Assembly: GCF_901709675.1 (NCBI RefSeq)
Contig: NC_051099.1
Location: forward strand, 310,001-374,000
Direction of reading: 5' to 3'
Source: Syngnathus acus
Lineage: Eukaryota > Chordata > Actinopteri > Syngnathiformes > Syngnathidae
DNA length: 64,000 nucleotides
A program made the translations under genes and the position numbers. Shown one piece after another: positions 11,011-29,370 of the stretch (the stretch's first letter is position 1; each line of letters opens with the position of its first letter). The notes beneath the pieces were generated by a model. It was not told the DNA's origin. It ran no database searches and saw only the letters and a program-made list of their open reading frames with translations.

Positions 11011-14000
11011 CGATCCCATTACATCGCCTGACCTTGACGCTATTTTCAAACCATTTAAGGGTCGCAGCTTATCTAAATACAACCATAAATCACGCAGTGT
11101 GTGTTTCTTTCGTTCTGTTTTTTTTCTTCGTGCATATTCCATAAAAACTGTTCGCTCTCCTTACTGTGTTTACACGGCGCCACTTTGCTGCCTTTTCTTT
11201 TAAATAATCAGCTGTCACTACTTCTTGTCGAGGATGTGTGCAATGCTTTCTCTTTTTTTTAAATCAACTTTTGGGTGATTCAAAAAATCGTGATTCATTG
11301 CCTTTTTTCTTAACTGATAGTCATTAAGTAAAGAAAATGGAAAAAAAATATATTCAAAACAACAATCAAAAGGAAATTTGTAGCTGCATATATTTTGTTA
11401 AACACTATATGTTATGGGCAAAGGAAAAATAAATATATGTAATAGAAATATATTTTTAAAAAATTGCAACAAAAGTTTTTAAATTTGCAGACGTTTTTTA
11501 ATTCAACATGATGGATAGGAAATACAATAGTAATAATAATAATACATTTTGTCACTGCATTCCTTTATTTTCACACTAGAATGAGTACACATAGCAATAT
11601 TTTTCAAATTTGACCATTATTTACAAATAAAAATTCTGACTACATTTGATGCCAATATTTGGACACAAATGCTTTAGTTGCACCCTTCCTCTTGAAATGT
11701 CCGTGTGAACGTTGCGATTGAAAAGTTTTTGGTGACTTGGCCGGCTTGCTGTCAGCCTGAAGAAGTCCATGCGGCCTCCAGAAAGCAAACCTGACACTGT
11801 TGATTAAGACGTCCACTAGGCAGACATGAAATCCAAGCCTCTAGCCCCAAAGCATCTCGTCCTCTTTCCCCGAATCGCTTCTTTCAATCTTCAATTCTTA
11901 ATTCTATTGCGGCAATTGGGTCCAACCACCAAAAACAACAAGGTTCTCTTAATGTTCTTTTTGGATTTGATATCAGACAATGGGAGGTGCTGAAAGGGTT
12001 GAGTGGCCATTTGGCACCATCGCCATGGGAAATGACCCAACTAGGCCGCACCGCAAGCAGCCATCTTGTCCGTGTTATGAATTCCCGGCGTAATTGTTTG
12101 TGTCGTCACGTCTACTTTTCGCTAGACGCCGCTTTTCATAGTGCTTACCCTCCACTCGACATCTCCAAACAAACAAAAATTCGGAGCCTTGAATCAAAGT
12201 GTGTTTACAATACGGCACGCTAGGCTAATTCGACCCAACGGCTTCAATTAGGCACGGCACGGCACGTTCGACCCAACGGCTTCAACTAGGCGCGGCGCGG
12301 CGCGGCAGTGGCTCGCTCGTCGTTCCGGGAAAAAGCGGAGGTCACGTCACGCCGATGCTATCCCTCAGAAGTTAAACAAAAAACACGTCAAGTTTCCGTC
12401 CCAATGTCGCCATTACGTTAGTTAAGACGGGCGAGTCGAGTTTGCGGAGACGAGCGGTGGCGCCGCTTTGACGGTTGCGGGCGGGCGGGCGGGCGAGTCA
12501 ACCACCCAGGAGAAAAGCGGCTGGCTCATCCAGATGTCCAGAAAGTCACAATGGACGACGCTAGCTGAAAATGTCACAAACGCTTTTAGTCAACACTCAG
12601 CCGTCTCTTTTGTAGTTCGTGTACAATAATGTAGGATTTCAAAATGCATGTAATGATACAGTTGTAGCCAAGTTAGCATTATGTCCAAAAATATTTTTGG
12701 TTCCATAAACACGCAAACAGATACAGTAATCCAGTAAAACAGTTTATCGCGGTTTCACTACATCGCGGTTTTTTTTCTCCCCAAAAGAACTCAAGTTCAA
12801 AATAACACTTCTAAATGGAGGAATAAATGGCACGAAAGTTGCCCACACGCCAGCAGAAGGTAGGGAGTGCCCACACAATTGCAGTGCGTACACTTGTACC
12901 TTTTTATATATATTCTTTTTAAATAATAAGAGTTCTAAAAACATATTTACAGTGTTGTACCTTGTTATAGAGAAATTGTTATAATGATGAAAGAGTTCTA
13001 AAAACATACTTACAGGATGTAGACTTGTACCTTGTTATAAAAAATAATTGTTAAAATAATAAAAGCTGTTGTGAAAACATCTTTACAGTGTGTGTTAGGA
13101 ATTCTCCATGTTTTTTACTATGTTATTCAGCCGTTATTTGATTTGAGGGTGGGTGCTTTATTTTGAAGGCCGTTTTCAACCGATGTACCGTTTTCAACGT
13201 TTTCACGTTCGTGTACATAATGTCGGTAACAGTGGTGCAGCAGTCTTTGACGATGTAAGTGGGTCTCCTTACGAGAAATGAACGATCACATGGGTCTCAC
13301 CTTTAGGACAATGTAGTATTGCTCCAAATGTTGGTTTACATTACTTTAGAGATCCGTTTTCGTGTGTTAGCACGATCGCGAATTAGCATCTTTCCGCTAA
13401 CTCGTTAGCCTGCCCAGTACTTCTTGTTAACATGTTTCACGCACACACGTATAATGTTTATATTTTCAATATTTATACCAAATGTTCTGCACGTTATTTA
13501 TGCTATTATTTACATGTTTGAAACAATTATTTAATGTTGTAATAATAAAATATGCACTTAAATGGTTTCATATACATTTATTGACACATAAATTGTACAG
13601 ATGAGAGGGTGACCCTACTTTGCGGATTTCACTTATATTATAAATGTCCAAAAAAACACAACCTTCAAATGTTATATTTGTAATCTCAACCACAATAGCA
13701 TTTTTTATTTGTATAGCCATTTCCCACAACAACAACAAAAAGGCCCGAATCCGTACAAGCACGCCTTCCCTAAGACAGAACCATGATTGACTGCTCTCAA
13801 GCTGTCCTTGAGAAACTTTTTGAACTGCTGCTGATCCGGCAGCTTTAGCGCACCGTTTACTTTTACTGCATCCACTCCACTCCACTCGAGCTAGCTCGCA
13901 CCTTGGCCGGGCCGGGCCGGGCCTGGCCTGCGACCCGGCAGACTATCCCCGATCGTCTCTTCTTACGCATAGATATTAATTCTGTCCCGCTATGGCCTTT

Positions 14001-17000
14001 TTCTGTGATCCCGCAGGACATCCCCCCCCCACCCCGCTGTAATTCTGCCCGTCCGCAGCCAATAAAGATAAGAGACGGACGTCTGGAATGCCGCAGGAAG
14101 GTGACACTGAGGGGATGGAGAAAAGGAAAAGACGCACCGTGACACTCTGTAAGCAACTTCTTGGCTTTTTTTTTTTTTTACTTTTGTTTGTGCTCATTAG
14201 CAGGAATGTAAAACTTTACAGCCACGCTTGATTTATCTTCAAATATACACCAGGCAGGGATCAGAATCTTGTCAAATCTATTCGATTAATTCCGTGTTTG
14301 TGTTATTTGTGATTTTACTTTTTCTCATTCGATTTCATTTTCTTCTATATATGGCAAATGAGTGCAGGGTGAATCAACAGCACCTCTACAGGGCAGTCAG
14401 GGAATCAAAAATGGCTTTCAAATCGACAAATAAGTGCGCGCAATTGGCAGTTTGTAACAAGCCATGAATTGATTATTATGAAAAAAATAAATAAATCAAC
14501 CTTAAAGCAAAACAAATTTTCTTTCTTTGTTTTGACAAAAAAAAAAAAAATTGACAACAAAGTACACAAATGTATTTACAAAATTACCAAACAAAACGAG
14601 TTTCACTTGAAATGATAGAACTCAAGTTTTGTCATGTTATTTTTAAAATCCTAAAACTGGAATATGAGTTTAAAGGTTTGATTTAGCAAAAAATCAATAA
14701 AAGCTCACACACAAAAATCCAAAACACTGAGACTATAATACTAATTGAGCAAAACTTTGCTCATGCGTATCTTCATGCTCAACACTTTGTTTATATTTCC
14801 TGCCACAAAGCAATATTAGTGTTGACATCATTTTTAGAAGATCAGCAAAAACAAGAATGTCCATGTTTGACAATCCAGTCAAATTGGCATCCTTGTCCTG
14901 CGGGTGGTGCGTGCCCACGGAGGTCCGCCGGCTGAGCGGTCGGCCGGCCGGCCGGGGCTCTCATGATTTCACAGCGGCGGCTTTAACAGGGGGTGGCTGC
15001 TCTGTGTCAGAGCAGCCGGCGAGGATTGCAGCCAGGCTGACAGTCAAAACAGCAGCGCTTGGCTTGACCCCGACAAAAGCTCCAGGTGGAGACGCGCCGC
15101 CGTCTCTAAAAGCTTTTTCGCCAACACACTGCAGGCGGGCGGGCAGGCACTCCCAAATATAAAGGCCCTCTTGAAATTGCTTTGTCGCCATTTGGAGGGC
15201 TTCCCCAGACTCGAAATGGCTCAAACTTTGACAGACGTATTTCACTTGTTTTTTAGCGTGGCGATGACTCTTAGCGTAACCCTAACTCACCAGTACAAAA
15301 TCATTTGTTTTAAATCCGTTCAGTTCAGATGGTTTCAGATGCGGGGATTTACTTTTTAGCGTCGGCTCGGCTCGGCTCGGGTTAGATGATATTACACTTG
15401 GCTTTGGTCTCCACTCAAACGTAAGCAAAAAAAAAATTAGGTATTCTTGGAATTTCCCCTGACGTAACCACCTGTTGAATTTAATGTACTGTCAGAGTAC
15501 AGCCGTAAAAATGTGCTACAAGTCAGGTTCAAAAAAATATGATCCTCCTTAACGGGGATCAAATGGAATCTTAGGGGACATCTCTTTGGTTCACCGCATT
15601 GGCTAAAAAAAAAAAAAAGAAAGGGGTCGTCAGCCGTGTAAAAGTCGGATGCCGCTTTTCCTAAAGGCTCTTTATCCAATCAGGAAGAAATGCAGCAACA
15701 CTCTGGAGGTCATTGTGCTCAGGCCGAACACAACGGCCCTAATGGCAGCGGGGGCGGCTAGTTAAACTGGCCCCGCTTGTTCATTCATACTCATTAAAGA
15801 CCACCAATGGGTCGCAGATGTTGGACCATTGGACCATTAGTTTTACCTGCAAGGTGATTTGAAGTCCCTTTTTGTTTGGCCACCCAAGCTATGTTTATTT
15901 GCTTGGTGGTTAGCTTCTTCTCAAAACCGAACCCAACACAGCCAGCTTCAGCCCTATCAGCCAGCATCTAAAAATAGCCTGATAACTCCCAAACGCCGCC
16001 GCCGCCGCCGCAGGCTTCTCCCACTCCCAATGGATGCTAATCACGGCCGACACCGGCTCCGATCGGACGCTTATCGAGGCCCGGTCGCCGCCGTGACCTT
16101 TGCGCTCTCAACCCAAAGATGCCGTCCGTCGCAGGCGTGCCAAGCGGCGAGCTTTTTCGTTTTTTTCGCACCTTTGCTGCTTTGAATTTCCGCGACCGCA
16201 TAGGTGGAAAGGTGCCAAAAGGAATTTTTCTCTTGTCAGTGATACTTGTTTTCCACATGGTGTTTTTCCTTATCAACACTGCTCATAGTAAGTCACAGCG
16301 GCTTATCTTACTGAGCTACTTTGTTTATGCCTTGGAAAAAAAAGCTTTTCCCAAGCGGCTGTAATCGTAGCGTGGGAAGAAACGTAGCGCTGATAACGTT
16401 GTATATAAATTAGCCTGGATTTCTAGGTTAAAATACTTGTAAAGATAAGAGCGACTCCTTGAAATTACACCTGAGATGGCATTGGGCCGTTCCGCCGCCG
16501 TCCGCATAAATCTGAGCGCGAGTGCTTTGTGGCTGCCCAGGTCATGTGGGAAAGGAGAGATGAGAGGCTGGGGGTCAATCTGGGCTAAGCCCCGCTGGTG
16601 CCAGCGCACTCACCCCCCCCCCAAAAGAAAGAAAGAAAGACCCCTCCTCCCTGGCAGCCATGACATCATCATCAAACGCCGTCCACCGGGACGACGCGCT
16701 GTCCAGGTACGTCGTCGTCACGTCTGGCCGGGAAACAAATGGCCTGTTCCGGAGTCTTGGCGATACGCAGATCAAAGTTTTAACAACAAAACAATGGCTT
16801 TGGGGGTTATTTATTGCAGCAAAAAAAAGTTCAACAACTCCAAAATATTCAGTTTTGCACTAAATAACTCCAACTGTTGGGTTATTCTGGAAAAAAAAAA
16901 AGAATGTTGAGTTGCGAGTTAAATAAAGCTCAAATTGGGTGCGTCACTTTATAACCTCATTTGGGTTACTGTTTTTAGTCTTCCAATCCGGCCGGCTGTT

Positions 17001-18830
17001 CTCTCGGGAAGGAGTGAACATCAAGTGTTGCGTGCACGCCTACGGACGGGAAGGCTTGTGGGAGCCGGTCGGAGGCGCTACGCCGCTACCCCGCGCGCCA
17101 TTTTCTCATTCCGCCGGCTTTTGCGTGTCGACTTGGCTGGGCCGTTTGTCCGCTGAGGAAAAACAGACGCCTCCTGTGTTGCTGCCCTTCCTCCTCCTCC
17201 TCCTCCCCCTCCACTTTTTTTGCCCCTTGGGCTTTATTCTTATGGCAGACAGGCCTCCCTCCTATAACACATGACCTCAGTTGTGCATTTGAATACAAGC
17301 CACTTTTTGGCATCACATTTTCACACAAGGTGCAACGCCAATTGAGATTTATTTCCCGTCGTGCGGGCTCACCACGCTCGGCGTGACAAGCGTTCATTTT
17401 GCCACGCGAGCGAGGGAGTCACACTTCCTGTCGCCAAGTTTGATGAATTCGAAGGGCGGGTACTAAAATGCGGAAGCCGCCCTGTCGGGAAAACCGGAGA
17501 GTCGGGCGCTTTCCTTAATTCCGGAAACATTTTAGTCACAGTTGACAAATCAATTTGGAGACCAGACTGTTGTCTGCTTTCTTGAAAAAAACAATTCTGT
17601 TTGAATTGTCCTGCCATTCCGACAAGACGATGAAGCTGACATTTTGGAAGCCTTTCAATGATTAAAAGGCGATTACGGGCTAAGACGGAACCATCTTGAT
17701 CCGATTATCGGTGCGATTATTACACGAAGCGTCTCTATGACATCATCGCGGGGGCTTTGTTTGATACGTCAACGTTTGGCGCACTCCCTTTGTCAAAATC
17801 AAAAATCCATCGGCCAAATTGGAGCGTCGGCTACTTCCTGCGACTGACTGGGCCGACGATCTGCTTTCATCCACAAGTGGCCGTTTGCATTTTCCTGGGG
17901 TCTGTTTTGAGGCAAGCAAGATAAATGGAGCTTCCACGCATCCTCTGCGAATGTTATCTTCCAAGTCGCATTAGCCGAGATGTCAAAAGATTTGATTTCG
18001 ACATCAATATCTCCATTCAAAGAAACTCTTCAGATGTTCTAGTCCACGGAAGGAATTCCGATTGTGTACATGCTGTATGTTTGCGTGTAAGGTGTGTTTG
18101 GTGTCTGCTTTGCGAAAGGTCCTGAGATGGACGCTGGCTGTTGTGTTCCCTCGCGAGGCTCGTACATTATCCAACTTGTAATCCATTCGGGGCTTTTTTT
18201 TAAAACACACAAGCACCCTGCCCACATGTCCTCCACATCATGTGAGAAGTCGGGCCCCGAAAAAAGAAGCCGCCTTGTTTTTGTTTTACGGCATCATCCG
18301 TCTTGTCCGTCTCGCTGGCGAATCCTCTTTTACGGCTTGCTTATACATTCCTGCAGCACATGGTTTACATACCGGGGAGGTGGCGGGCTGCGAGGGGACG
18401 GCGGGGGGCGTCCTAAATCAGCTGGCAGCTCAGAGCAGCTGGGATAAGGTGGGGAAACTTGTCATCGGTCAGCCCTACCTGCGATTAATGACGCCCCGCG
18501 TTTGGAGATGGCAACATTCGGGGTTGACCAAGGTGGATTATACCACCGCCGCGGAAATGAAATTTGGACGCAAAATTGGGATGAGGGGGGCGGGAATCTC
18601 AGTGCCCTTCCCCCCAGAACCCGCCCATTCATGAAGCAGTCTGGTTCTTGGTGGTTGCCCTGTCCATCCTTGGAAATTGGTCAGGTAAGCAAGGCAGAGG
18701 ACAACACCTGTAAATGTAGTCCTTTTTGGATTAGCCACTTTCCCCCAAGCCGCATGCACCGCCCTCGCCCATTCAGAAAATGCTCCCATCTTTGGAGGGG
18801 TCTCGCAAGCGGTAATGAGCGGAGGAAGAC
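10720..18830. other. Gene-free interval upstream of hand1 (part 1)
   Basis: I recognise no protein-coding exon on either strand. A CAG run lies at about 10955-11010, GC-rich short repeats at about 12255-12310, and AT-rich DNA at 11340-11660 and 12900-13560. Several CpG-rich patches at about 16.5-17.2 kb could be regulatory. Long frames here have no recognisable domain. Confidence 0.4.
10955..11010. repeat. CAG trinucleotide repeat
   Basis: An interrupted then pure run of AGC/CAG triplets, roughly 13 pure units at the end. No convincing reading frame uses it. Confidence 0.85.
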
Positions 18831-18840
18831 GTCAGTGACC

Positions 18841-22323
<3,483 letters not shown>

Positions 22324-24333
22324 GTTTTTAACGCTCGCCGGAGCGTGTGAGGCAGCTTCCAAAGACCGGACCGTAAACTCTTCTTCTTCTTGTTTTTATC
22401 TCATACATTCCGACTCTCTGGCTTGTTTATTTGAGTGTTGTAAAAGGAAAAAGTTCCAACCTGGTCTGGAGTCCTAACCCCTCAAGGGCAAGCCCAAATC
22501 TAAATGGCGGCGCCTTTGATGTGCCTCTTGTTATTGTTTGTATCAGTGCTTATCACTCCTCTGCTCATCCCAGAACCCCCAAAAGTCAGCCAGCCAGCCA
22601 GCCAGCCAGCATCATGATGCTATTACTGAGTAGGGCTGCCCTTTATTTGGCGAATTTCCCCCAAACTTTCCCCCACATCGTCGCTTCTATCCATCCATCC
22701 ATCCATCCATTCATCCATCCATCCATCCATCCGTCCGTCCGTCCATTCATCCATCTGTTCATCTAGAGTGCCCCTACCTCCCTCCCTGCCCCCCCCCCCC
22801 CCAAATGATAAGGATGATGGATTGGGCAGAACTGTGGCTCCAGCCAAGAAGCCCGGCAGCTTCCTTGCTGCTCAGAGATACTGATATGGGGGGGGGTTAA
22901 TTTAGTGCTGCCGATTTTTAAATCTACTAAAATAAAAAAAATAGGAAGCAAACAAAGCATATTTTCAATTTTCAGGTTTGGATAGAAACGCAAACTATGA
23001 GTTGTAAAGAAATGAAATGGCCATTAAAAATGTAGTACAAATTCTGCGATTCTTCTGTGAGCCACTAGAGGGCCTTCATGAAGCAGAGTCCCTCTTAATT
23101 AGGAGTGCTGCAAACAACTTCCTGTTTTGATTTTGTCTCATCGGTCGCTGGACAGTGTCAACTTTGAATCGACGGGACGTGCACATGTAACCTTGCGGTC
23201 ACGCAATTGCGTTAATGATTTGTTTGCCTTTGGAGGAGAGAGTTTTTGATGATTTACTTTGGACATTTTGTTTGGATTATGAAAGGGAGAAGATATCATT
23301 TCCCACGCACGCACGCACGCACGCACGCTTCCAGTATTTGGAGATTTAAGATGGTGGACCGACTAATGAGAATTTAGAAAAGATATCCATGTGCCTTTTT
23401 AGTTATTTATGGCTTTGTTGGTTAGGTTTTTTCTCTCCAAAAGTCACGTTCTCAAAAGAAATCTTTTTGAGTTTTACTTTTCCCCAGTTTGACTTTTCTT
23501 TTATTGAAAAATGATCCAGCAGGGAGATGTGTTTTGAAACGTGCTGGTGTGTGTCTGCGGCCTTTTATTTGCCAGAAGGTGTGTGTCGGTGCGATGGATG
23601 ATTGAGGCGTGTTTACGGCGGGCGGCTTAAACATTTACTTTTGCGGGCCCGAGGTGAAAAACGCGACAACCTCTGGACGACTTCACGCCGGCCCGTACGA
23701 GGCGCAGACATTTACGAGGAACGGGCGGCACGTGACGACGGACGACGGACGCACGCACGCAAAAACATGCACCGACTCAGAGAATGCCTGCGTGCTGACT
23801 TGAAATCTGTTTTATGTGGGGAATATTCCAAAAAATTCTCCCAAAACAACTTTTTCATTGACTGGTTCAGTTTAGCATTTAATGCTTTGTTCCATTTGTA
23901 TAACAACTTGTATCTTCTTTATGAATCTTGAAATGGTCTGTAAGTGAAAAAGAGCAGCGGACTGAGAGTGGCGCCCTGCGGGACACCTCAACCTCACCTT
24001 CCTCAATAATGACAAATGAGCTGGAACAAAAACATTTGTGGCAATCGCTTCATCACATGGCTTCCTGTCAAATGTTTTTGACTTGAATTCCAAATAGAGT
24101 TATTTGATGTGAGGGAGCCAATCAGATCTCAACGTTTGTCCACGCACCAATTGAGCCATTTCCAGCCTTACTTGAATGTGTGTGAGCGTGCGTGCGTGCG
24201 TGCGTGTGCTTGAAGAGTGACAGACATGACAGCTTGGCTCAGGCTTATCTCATTGCAGGCGTGATTAGCAATCAAGAATGGGGTGTGTGTGTGTGTGTGT
24301 GTGTTGTGTATCTGCATGCCTACAATTGAACGT

Positions 24334-24437
24334 AACAATACAAATAATGTGATGAAAAACGACGCACGTTCATTTGGAAATACATAACAATACAAATAAT
24401 GTGATGAAAAACGATGCACGTTCATTTTGAAATACAA
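24334..24437. repeat. 52-bp tandem duplication
   Basis: AACAATACAAATAATGTG starts at 24334 and again 52 bases later. Both copies run through AAAACGAYGCACGTTCATT with only a few differences. Confidence 0.8.
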
Positions 24438-26522
24438 ATGTTGAACTTCCCTGCAAGAGGTCAAAGCAATCCGTTTGGTCACTTCAGGACGACAACGGGA
24501 GTCCGAGTAGATGTGGGAAAACTCAATGAAGGCTTTGAGGAGGTGGCTGACGACGAGCGCGTGACACGAGCGGCGGACGAAACGAGAAGAGTCCAAAAAA
24601 GAAAAGTCGCGGGAAAAAAAAGATGAGAGGCGACGAGAGTGATGAGGTGAGCGTGAGCGTGCCGACAAACCTTCAACAACGTCCGTCACCTCGTATCCCT
24701 TCAATCGCGTCGTCATTTTCCCATCCAAGTTGGAATCTGACGAGCGAAGGGATGGCGACTTATGTGGAAAAGAAAGCCGCTTGTTAAACAGAGGAAGAAG
24801 CCCAGCAAAAAAAGAAGATAAGCGAGAGCCACTTGTTGCTGTTTATTTCATTTGCTCTTCACATCCGAGATGAATGATTCTCCCCTTCTTCCTCTGCCAT
24901 TCACTTCGTAAGTGTTGGACGTACAGACAAATCCAAAATCTGGAAACGGACTCTTTTCATTTGTTCAATTTAGTTTCCAACAAAAACCAACAACAACCAG
25001 GGAACAAAAGCAAAGACAAATCAACATTTTTAAGAATAGAATAAGCTCCGATGGAAAAAGTCCCATTTTCTATTGTAAAGCAAAAGTGCTACTTTTTACG
25101 AAAGTGTCATCCAAATCTTGGATCCAGCCAAAACTCGATAATAAACGATGAAACGAACGTTCTAGAAATAGATTGTCATATTGTGACTTGATGTGCATTT
25201 TGTCTGGCTGGCAGTGCTGGTATGTGGTTGAGAAAAAACGCCCATTAGGGTCCCCCCACGGAGCAACAGAGATAAGGAGGGAATTGAAAAAGTGGAGGAA
25301 AGGAGAGAAAGAGGCACAACTCTCCTTCTCTGCTATCTATCTTCTTCTCTCTCTTTTTTGTGTCTCTTTGAGCTTGATTAGCCTGCGAGCTTAAGAGGCT
25401 TGTTATCAAGCTCCGAGGCCAGGCAACCTCGGCTTCGTCTTCTGACTGATGACGCACGCACGCACGCACACACACACACCGACGTATGTGTGTCTTCTTG
25501 ACTGATGCGATGGCGATGCCAGAATGCGGTCAAGCGATCGGTCACGTTGGCGGACCCCGACATGTCTGCCAGCCACTCGGCGTCTGACCATTTTTTTCCC
25601 TGGCATCAAACAATCAATAAAAATGTTTCAAGGAAATTGAAACTTGAAAAAACCTTCATGTCAAAAGTCAGCCAAGCAGAGATTAGCTTGAGCCTCTTTT
25701 AAATGCCATACAGTTCGCTAAAGGTGCTAATGGTACAGTAGCTAGGAAAATGTTGATCCAAAGCTGGATCTGAATCTTGACGCCAGAAGGCTGTGGACGG
25801 CGAGAACGTTTGTCAGGTGGCCACCTAAACATTCCCGGCCGTCCCGCTGATGCATCTGTTCGCCTCGCGTTTGTTTACGGCCTGAAGAATGTTAAGGGTA
25901 GCCTTGGCCGCTTGGCGAATGCGCACCCCAAAAATGGCCTGCTTAAAAGTGGCGGCCGGCGGGGATGGGGAAAGGGCCGGCGTGGGGGGGGGGCACCCAA
26001 TGAGGTGCAGATCTGGTGAATTTTGCTGGCTGTTTAGTCTAGCAATCGCCATGGTGACAAGGAGTCTAGCTTTAAGGGTTGGAGTGGGGCGGGGGGGCAT
26101 TGGGGGGCCAATGGGGTGCACGGGTCAGGGTAGTTAGAGGATTAAACGCCATCCTTCAAAAGAACTCTGAGAATTTCCAGAAGACAATGATCAGAAAAAC
26201 AAATGTTGCGAAGAAAACCTAATGTTACTTGAAAAGTTGAGTTGTAAAATAAAAGGAATAATAAAGTCACTCAGTCGAAATGTGATGATAAAGAAAATTC
26301 TGACGTTCTAAACCTGTTGGTGAAGTTGACATTTTCCGATTATTAAAAAAAAAAAACATTTGTTTTGATATTCCATGAAAAAAATAAACACAATGTTCTT
26401 TTTTTTTTAGAATCATCTTATTTGTTGAAATTCGTTGAAACAATCCTTGAAGGTGGCGATGTCAAGGACGTATTTTCCAATGAAACAAGCGCACACACAT
26501 CACGTGCGCGCACACGCATACA

Positions 26523-26566
26523 CCGGGCTGGCCTGGCCTGGCCTGGCCTGGCCTGGCCTGGCCTGG
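26523..26566. repeat. CTGGC pentanucleotide array
   Basis: Six to seven units of CTGGC (reads GGCCT in register) interrupt otherwise ordinary sequence. Confidence 0.85.
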
Positions 26567-28112
26567 ACAGTTTAAGTCGGCGCTGACAGCCAAAGGTAAT
26601 TCCTGAGGCTTCATTCTGGGCTAAACACGCTTCCATTGTGAGCTGTCTGCATGCACTTTCGCACTTGCCTTCTTTTTTTTTGCTTCATAGAGTAGAGGTC
26701 GTATGTTTGTGTCAAAGGTCAACATATCAGGAGAAAAGGTCCAAACAATGAATCGGGATGTCGGCTCGGTTTGTTTTGTCAGCAAACCCAAAGGAGTCCG
26801 ATGCGTGCCGGCCGCCCGAGCGAGCGAGTCCGACGCTTACATTTCGCCTTTCACTCAACCTCGAGATGCACTTAGAGCTTGTTTGCGGCGGCCGTATATC
26901 ACCGAGCTAACGTGACGCGCACCCCCCTCGCCCCCCAACCTCGTCCGACGATGACCCCCGGTGGACGACGACTGCGTGATTTTTCATAATTCATGTCAAA
27001 TCACAACTTTCCATCCAGTTGCCAAATTCATTCCTGTTCTGATGGAAGCAAGCGCACAGCCAGATCAGCCGGGGGTCCGATCATTCTTGGCCCGCGTGGT
27101 GGCCCGCGTGGCCTCGACCTCACCCGCACTCCCCTTCACTCACGTGCACACGCATGCAGCTATCAGACGCTCCCTGCCGTCCTTGTTTTCAGAGGTCACA
27201 GTTGTTTGTTTGCCCGGAGGCTGCTGGCGTGATAGTCGGACTACGCCTGAGCGCCCCACACATATACCCCCCCCCCCCCCACACACACACACACCTCATC
27301 TTAATCTAAGTGTTATCAGCCTAATCCCACCCCCGCCACAAACTCGGAGCTTGTCTTTTTAAAAAGAAACACTTCCCCCAGGAAATGAGCGAAACTCCGA
27401 GGTAGATAGACAGCGTCTTTATCTGTCACGGCGGAAGACTGGGGTCCGTCCCTTTATCAGTGGGGGCGGGGCGGGCGGGGTCACGTCACTCAGGTGGGCT
27501 TCATTGGCCTCAGGTTCAAATCCATCCGCTGACCCTGATTCTCAAACGTTTTCCACAAAGGCTCCCTCTAGTGTTGCAGGAAAGTACAATTCAACTGTCC
27601 AGCAGATGACGCTGTGCTGGGTTCGGAGTTCTGGTGTCAGGTGAAATCTGACAAGTGGCCAGTTAGACAGGAGTGATTATTTTTGCTCAATATTGGAATG
27701 ACAACACTTAATTACAATGGTTCATCAAATAAGCAAAAACAATTCTCTTTCAAGCGAATCTCAATTTAGAGAAAATGATAAAGAATTGCTTTCACAATCC
27801 AACTTTTTCCGATTTGCCAAGGACTAACTGAATAGATCCATGATTATTTTGTTAAACATCTCCTGCGTAGCTTAATGAAACTGGTGTGTGTCGCCCCCTA
27901 GCGGTTGGCAGACCACTGAAAATGTGCACGATTTAACTCGATGAATTGTGCAAACTTAGTTACGCTAGTGGTTTAGTAACTTTCAAACAGACTCATCTCC
28001 GGGCGGGGGGGAGGGGTCAATCACCCAAGATGGAGGAAATGAGACAAGCACGCGGTCTATTTTCTCCAAGAATGGGAGTGATCAAGTGGCTGTTGTAGGC
28101 GGGATAAGTTGC

Positions 28113-28113
<1 letters not shown>

Positions 28114-28164
<51 letters not shown>
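28114..28164. repeat. GT dinucleotide repeat
   Basis: About 25 GT units, followed about 90 bp later by a CAGC tetranucleotide array at 28253-28292. Confidence 0.95.
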
Positions 28165-28165
<1 letters not shown>

Positions 28166-28252
28166 AAAGTCACAGATATTAAATCAGTTTTTGTGGGCCT
28201 TTTAGGGAGTTGCAACAGAAGCCTTGTACCGCCGCCAACACAACAAAGAGGG

Positions 28253-28292
<40 letters not shown>

Positions 28293-29370
28293 AGCGAACA
28301 TTCCTGCCGCCTTTACGAGCTGGCCCGGACACGCCCCTTTCACTGGCACCCCATTAAGGTGGGTCGCATTCATCCTGGCAAAGGCCAACTGTCATTGTAA
28401 TCCCATTAAAACAACAAACGACACATGTGGGCTGAAACCATTCATTAGAGGCGGCTGGTTTAAAACGATGCAGATCTTGTTAACGTTTGGCAAACTACTC
28501 CCACTTTCTGACCATATCCAATAGAAGTAGAAAAAAGAAAACCAAATCTTATCTTGCCAGTCCTTCTGACTTTTGGGCAAGATTTGAAAGAAAACAAAAT
28601 AAGGCGAGGACACTTGCTTTTATATGATGTGTAATAATAATTATACAATGATAAATATTTAGAGGCAACATAAACATAACATAAAAGTACCCATTAAACA
28701 TTTGGGTAATAATCAAATGAAAACAGACTGTCTGGGATTCATTCATGAAAATCCATTTACAAAAGGACATCAGTTGTGCATGAAGATGTTAGTGAGAGAG
28801 TGTCATTCATTCGTTCATTCATTCGTTCCTTCGTTCCTTCGTTCATTCGTTCATTCATTCATTCATTGGTCATTGGTTGCTCAATCACTCAAATCAAATG
28901 GATGTGACTCACTGGCCGTGTTAGGAATCACTTTGTGGCTATGCTGCTCTAAAAGGAAAATAGCCCATAATGCATCGCTCAAAAAGAACATTTTAGTTTG
29001 TCGATTTCATCTGATTTCTTTTTTTTAATCTAGTAAATATTTAGCAAGTGGACCAACGCGTCCGTACGCAGATGGTGCTTTGGTTAGAGAACCATACTTT
29101 TCTAAAAAGAACAGTGAAGCGTGTTAGGATTCATTCTTTGTTAGGGTTAGAGTGAAATCATGAAGGGGCGTGGCCAAACGAGTGACATCATGGAAAAAAA
29201 ATCAATGTTCCCCATCGAAACACATTTAAATGCCATAAATCCTTTCTGAAGAAAGAAATGTAGCAATGAAATGTTTAAAAATACAGTAGTGTATTTAAAA
29301 GTGTCTCAAGCAAAAAGGGAAATCAATCAATCAGTGCACAAACTTTTCTTTCCGTAAGGGGGCGCTGTTG